Below are positions 11,881-13,562 of a DNA stretch of 13,562 bases, one piece after another. Source of the DNA: Nanobdellota archaeon (GTDB lineage Archaea > Nanobdellota > Nanobdellia > Pacearchaeales > GW2011-AR1); assembly GCA_022709585.1 (NCBI GenBank), contig JAKLIN010000019.1, positions 1 to 13,562 of the forward strand, in the 5' to 3' direction. The notes below the pieces were generated by a model, which was not told the origin of the DNA, ran no database searches, and worked only from the letters and a program-made list of their open reading frames with translations. Position 1 is the first letter of the stretch. The number at the start of each line of letters is the position of its first letter. The translations under genes and the position numbers were made by a program.

Positions 11881-12327
11881 TTACGCTTTAGAAACTTTCT
11901 TAGCCAAGGCCCTAAACCTAATTAAGTCCTCTTTAGAATCCAAAGTTTTTTCAGGTAACTTTTGCAAGTCAAACCAACCATACTCTTCAGATTCACTATT
12001 AAGAACAATCTGCTCTTTTTCATTCATTGTTGTAAAACAAACAAACCACACTGCATGGCATGTTGGATTAAAACAAGGACTTTCGTTAATATCTAAAAGT
12101 CTTATTTTTTCAGGATCGAATATTACTCCAATCTCCTCTTTAGCTTCTCTAGCGCAAGCATCCCTAACTGTTTCGCCTAATTCTAACATTCCCCCTACAT
12201 TTCCCCAATCTAAACCCCTTCGAGCTCTTTTTTCGGCATTTCTTTTTAGAAGGAAGATTTTTGAAAAATCTTTATTAAAAACACATAAAATAACTCCCAA
12301 ACCGAATTTTTTCTCTGGAGCACCCAT
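11881..12327 (-). CDS. Nudix hydrolase
   Basis: Nudix enzymes cleave nucleoside diphosphates linked to another moiety. The 148-aa protein has an intact Nudix box, G46-x5-E52-x7-R60-E61-A-K-E64-E65-I-G67-V, with all metal-binding glutamates. Before it are GVILCVFNKDFSKIFLLKR (the family's strand pair) and WGNVGGMLELGE. Residues near the C-terminus (SESEEYGWFDLQKLPE) match the usual substrate-loop strand. The LDWGNVGGMLELGE and NPTCHAVWFVCF segments fit an ADP-ribose or NTP pyrophosphohydrolase, but the substrate cannot be told from sequence. It is leaderless behind TTTATATT and divergent from the CYTH gene. It may share a transcript with fic, although fic also has its own promoter. Confidence 0.88.
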   Translation of the reverse strand: MGAPEKKFGLGVILCVFNKDFSKIFLLKRNAEKRARRGLDWGNVGGMLELGETVRDACAREAKEEIGVIFDPEKIRLLDINESPCFNPTCHAVWFVCFTTMNEKEQIVLNSESEEYGWFDLQKLPEKTLDSKEDLIRFRALAKKVSKA

Positions 12328-12346
12328 ATTTTAATCAAGAGGCTTT

Positions 12347-12354
12347 AATATAAA
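12347..12354 (-). promoter_or_regulatory. TATA box of the Nudix gene
   Basis: TTTATATT on the minus strand, about 24-26 bp before the ATG at 12327. It is one half of a compact divergent promoter pair. Confidence 0.55.
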
Positions 12355-12379
12355 AATGTTGTCTAAAACAGGAAAAATC

Positions 12380-12387
12380 TAAATATA
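12380..12387 (+). promoter_or_regulatory. TATA box of the CYTH gene
   Basis: TAAATATA centred about 24 bp before the ATG at 12407. It is the other half of the divergent pair, only about 25 bp from the Nudix TATA box. Confidence 0.5.
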
Positions 12388-12406
12388 ACAGATTGATAAA
12401 ATAAAT

Positions 12407-13015
12407 ATGACAGAAGAAACAGAACTTAAATTTATTGTACAAAATTACGGTGAAATAGCTAGAAAATTGATGGACAAATCTGAGTTCATAAGCACCGCGT
12501 ATGAATTAACAGTGATGTATGATAACAAAGAAAAGAGCCTTTTCAAAGAAGATGCAAGATTAAGATTAAGACAAATAAAGAATTTGAGAAATAATCTTGA
12601 GACTTGCGAGCTTAGCTATAAAAAGCCAAAAACTCGTGAAGGAATTAAAATAGAAGAAGAAGATGAAGTCTCTGTTTCTTCTTTTAAGGAGATGCAAGAA
12701 ATTTTGCTTAAAATAGGGTTCTTTAAGGTAAGCAGTTACGACCGAGTAAGAGATACTTTCAAAAAAGACAACTGTAAGATAACCTTAGATACTTTTTCAT
12801 TTGGGAATCTTTTAGAAATAGAAGGAGAAATAAATTCAATAAAAAAAATTGCCAAAGAGTTAGGGTTAAACTTAAAAGACAATACTTCTAAATCTTGCGA
12901 TGACATTTACGATGATATTTGTAAAAAGCAAGGAAAAGAAACAGACGCTCACATCTTGCACACTAAAGACTCTCTGAGAAAAGCAATAGAACAAAGAAAA
13001 GTTATCTTAGTCTAA
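12407..13015 (+). CDS. CYTH-domain protein (triphosphate tunnel metalloenzyme / class IV adenylyl cyclase-like)
   Basis: CYTH proteins bind triphosphates in a beta-tunnel and act as inorganic or thiamine triphosphatases or as class IV adenylyl cyclases. The 202-aa protein has the diagnostic E-x-E-x-K at its N-terminus (ETELK, 4-8). It then alternates basic and acidic strand motifs as expected: ARLRLRQ (50-56), ELSYKKP (68-74), RVRDTF (113-118), KITLDTF (124-130) and LLEIEGE (135-141). About 60 extra residues, Lys/Asp-rich and helical, follow the core. The exact substrate is not predictable. The gene is divergent from the Nudix hydrolase, another phosphate-ester enzyme, and converges on idi. 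Confidence 0.87.
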   Translation: MTEETELKFIVQNYGEIARKLMDKSEFISTAYELTVMYDNKEKSLFKEDARLRLRQIKNLRNNLETCELSYKKPKTREGIKIEEEDEVSVSSFKEMQEILLKIGFFKVSSYDRVRDTFKKDNCKITLDTFSFGNLLEIEGEINSIKKIAKELGLNLKDNTSKSCDDIYDDICKKQGKETDAHILHTKDSLRKAIEQRKVILV

Positions 13016-13102
13016 ATTTTTCTCACTCCACTTTCTCCAGATTAAGTCAAAATCTTCTCCTAGAACTTTCTTGAATTTGAAGTTATACTCTCTTAAATGA
13101 AT
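13007..13102 (-). pseudogene. Coding-like in-frame extension after the idi stop
   Basis: Directly after the idi TAA, the same frame runs on for 31 sense codons to another TAA at 13007-13009. The product contains FKFKKVLGEDFDLIWRKWS, unusually protein-like for intergenic DNA, with two Trp and balanced charges. The other two frames hold several stops. It may be a former C-terminal tail of idi cut off by a nonsense change, the result of a base-calling error in the A/T run around 13098-13112, or chance. It overlaps the end of the CYTH gene by 9 bp on the other strand. Confidence 0.3.
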
Positions 13103-13562
13103 TTAAAAATTTTTGAGTATGTTTTCAAATTCAGCCCCTCTTAATTTTTTTAAAGATATTCTCAACCAAATAGAATATCTCCGAGGATTCTTAGAGATTT
13201 CTTTTCTCAAATTTTTTAAAGAAATAAACTTATAATCCATAACTTCCTGAGGATTAGGTTTAGGACTCTTATTAGATTTTCCTAAAAAGACACAGTCATA
13301 TTCATTCTCCGTAAGCCCATTTGGAAATTTAGCTTTATAAAAAAAACAAAAAAATTTTTTTAATTTACAATCAAAACCCATCTCTTCTTTGAGCCTTCTA
13401 TGAACCGCTCGGTTATAAGACTCTTTAGGTTTTGGGTGGCTACAGACTGTATTTGACCAAATTCCCCCACAATGATATTTTTCCTTTGCTCTTCTTTGGA
13501 TTAAGAGATCTCCTTTAGGATTAAAAACAAAGATAGAAAATGCTCTGTGGAGCTTACCTTCT
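13103..13562 (-). CDS. idi: Isopentenyl-diphosphate delta-isomerase, type I (5' end outside window)
   Basis: This enzyme interconverts isopentenyl and dimethylallyl diphosphate to feed isoprenoid and archaeal lipid synthesis. The reading frame stays open to the right edge of the window; the first visible residues are EGKLHRAFSIFVFNPKG. Catalytic landmarks are present: the Cys in WSNTVCSHPKP (plus-strand about 13430-13460), the Nudix-like AVHRRLKEEMG, and the Glu pair in LTENEYDCVFLG, followed by NPQEVMDYKFISL and SIWLRISLKKL. The metal-binding His of LHRAF is also seen. Only about 150 residues are inside the window; roughly the first 20-30 are missing. The ATG at 13381 is internal and not the start. 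The stop is TAA at 13103-13105; the frame continues open for 31 more codons beyond it. Confidence 0.9.
   Translation of the reverse strand, partial: EGKLHRAFSIFVFNPKGDLLIQRRAKEKYHCGGIWSNTVCSHPKPKESYNRAVHRRLKEEMGFDCKLKKFFCFFYKAKFPNGLTENEYDCVFLGKSNKSPKPNPQEVMDYKFISLKNLRKEISKNPRRYSIWLRISLKKLRGAEFENILKNF

Noticed and set aside
11783..12334. 183-codon plus-strand frame antisense to the Nudix and fic genes
   Set aside because: It is a mirror of two clear enzymes with intact catalytic motifs on the other strand, and its translation is Ser/Leu/Phe-rich with no recognisable motif.
1..13562. CRISPR array, tRNA genes, transposase, integrase or attachment sites
   Set aside because: No regularly spaced repeats of suitable length, no T-loop GTTCRANNC with cloverleaf pairing, and no recombinase motifs were found on either strand.

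Overview
The window looks like a piece of chromosome from a small-genome, AT-rich archaeon, most likely of the DPANN group (Woesearchaeota/Pacearchaeota type). This is inferred from several things seen together: archaeal TATA boxes about 26 bp before start codons, so that many first genes of transcripts appear leaderless; a Dph6-type diphthine-ammonia ligase (diphthamide is archaeal/eukaryotic); an archaeal-style ScpA; a DUF5652-like small membrane protein common in DPANN and CPR genomes; and dense, short, mostly unrecognised ORFs. GC content is roughly one third by eye. No 16S rRNA or other phylogenetic marker is present, so the group is an inference.

Layout. 1-403: the possible tail of an upstream gene, then a gene-free stretch holding a strong hairpin (129-181) and a 22-bp tandem repeat. 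404-2009 (+): scpA followed by a Dph6 gene, translationally close-coupled. 2024-2967 (-): an MNT nucleotidyltransferase/HEPN toxin-antitoxin pair with a 20-bp-phased triple repeat over its promoter. 3034-4170 (-): histidyl-tRNA synthetase. 4309-5022 (+): an unrecognised gene. 5032-7372 (-): two consecutive three-gene sets of unrecognised small proteins; the last genes of the two sets look like distant paralogues. 7605-8037 (+): two small two-helix membrane proteins. 8064-8765 (-): AlkD-like alkylpurine DNA glycosylase. 8812-10181 (-): three unrecognised genes sharing a conserved 5' leader and start context. 10371-10883 (+): a stand-alone degenerate receiver-like protein. 10904-12327 (-): Fic protein behind a Nudix hydrolase. 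12407-13015 (+): a CYTH-domain protein. 13103-13562 (-): type I isopentenyl-diphosphate isomerase running off the window.

How it fits together. Housekeeping genes (scpA, dph6, hisS, idi) are interleaved with accessory modules: a toxin-antitoxin pair, a Fic enzyme, Nudix/CYTH phosphohydrolase-type proteins, and about ten lineage-specific small genes. The strongest candidates for something undescribed are the six-gene paralogous cluster at 5032-7372 and the 9291/9738/10181 gene group with its reused leader (identical 21-bp block and a Shine-Dalgarno-like AAGGAGG held about 20 nt from the start codon). No CRISPR array, tRNA, rRNA, transposase or phage structural gene was recognised.
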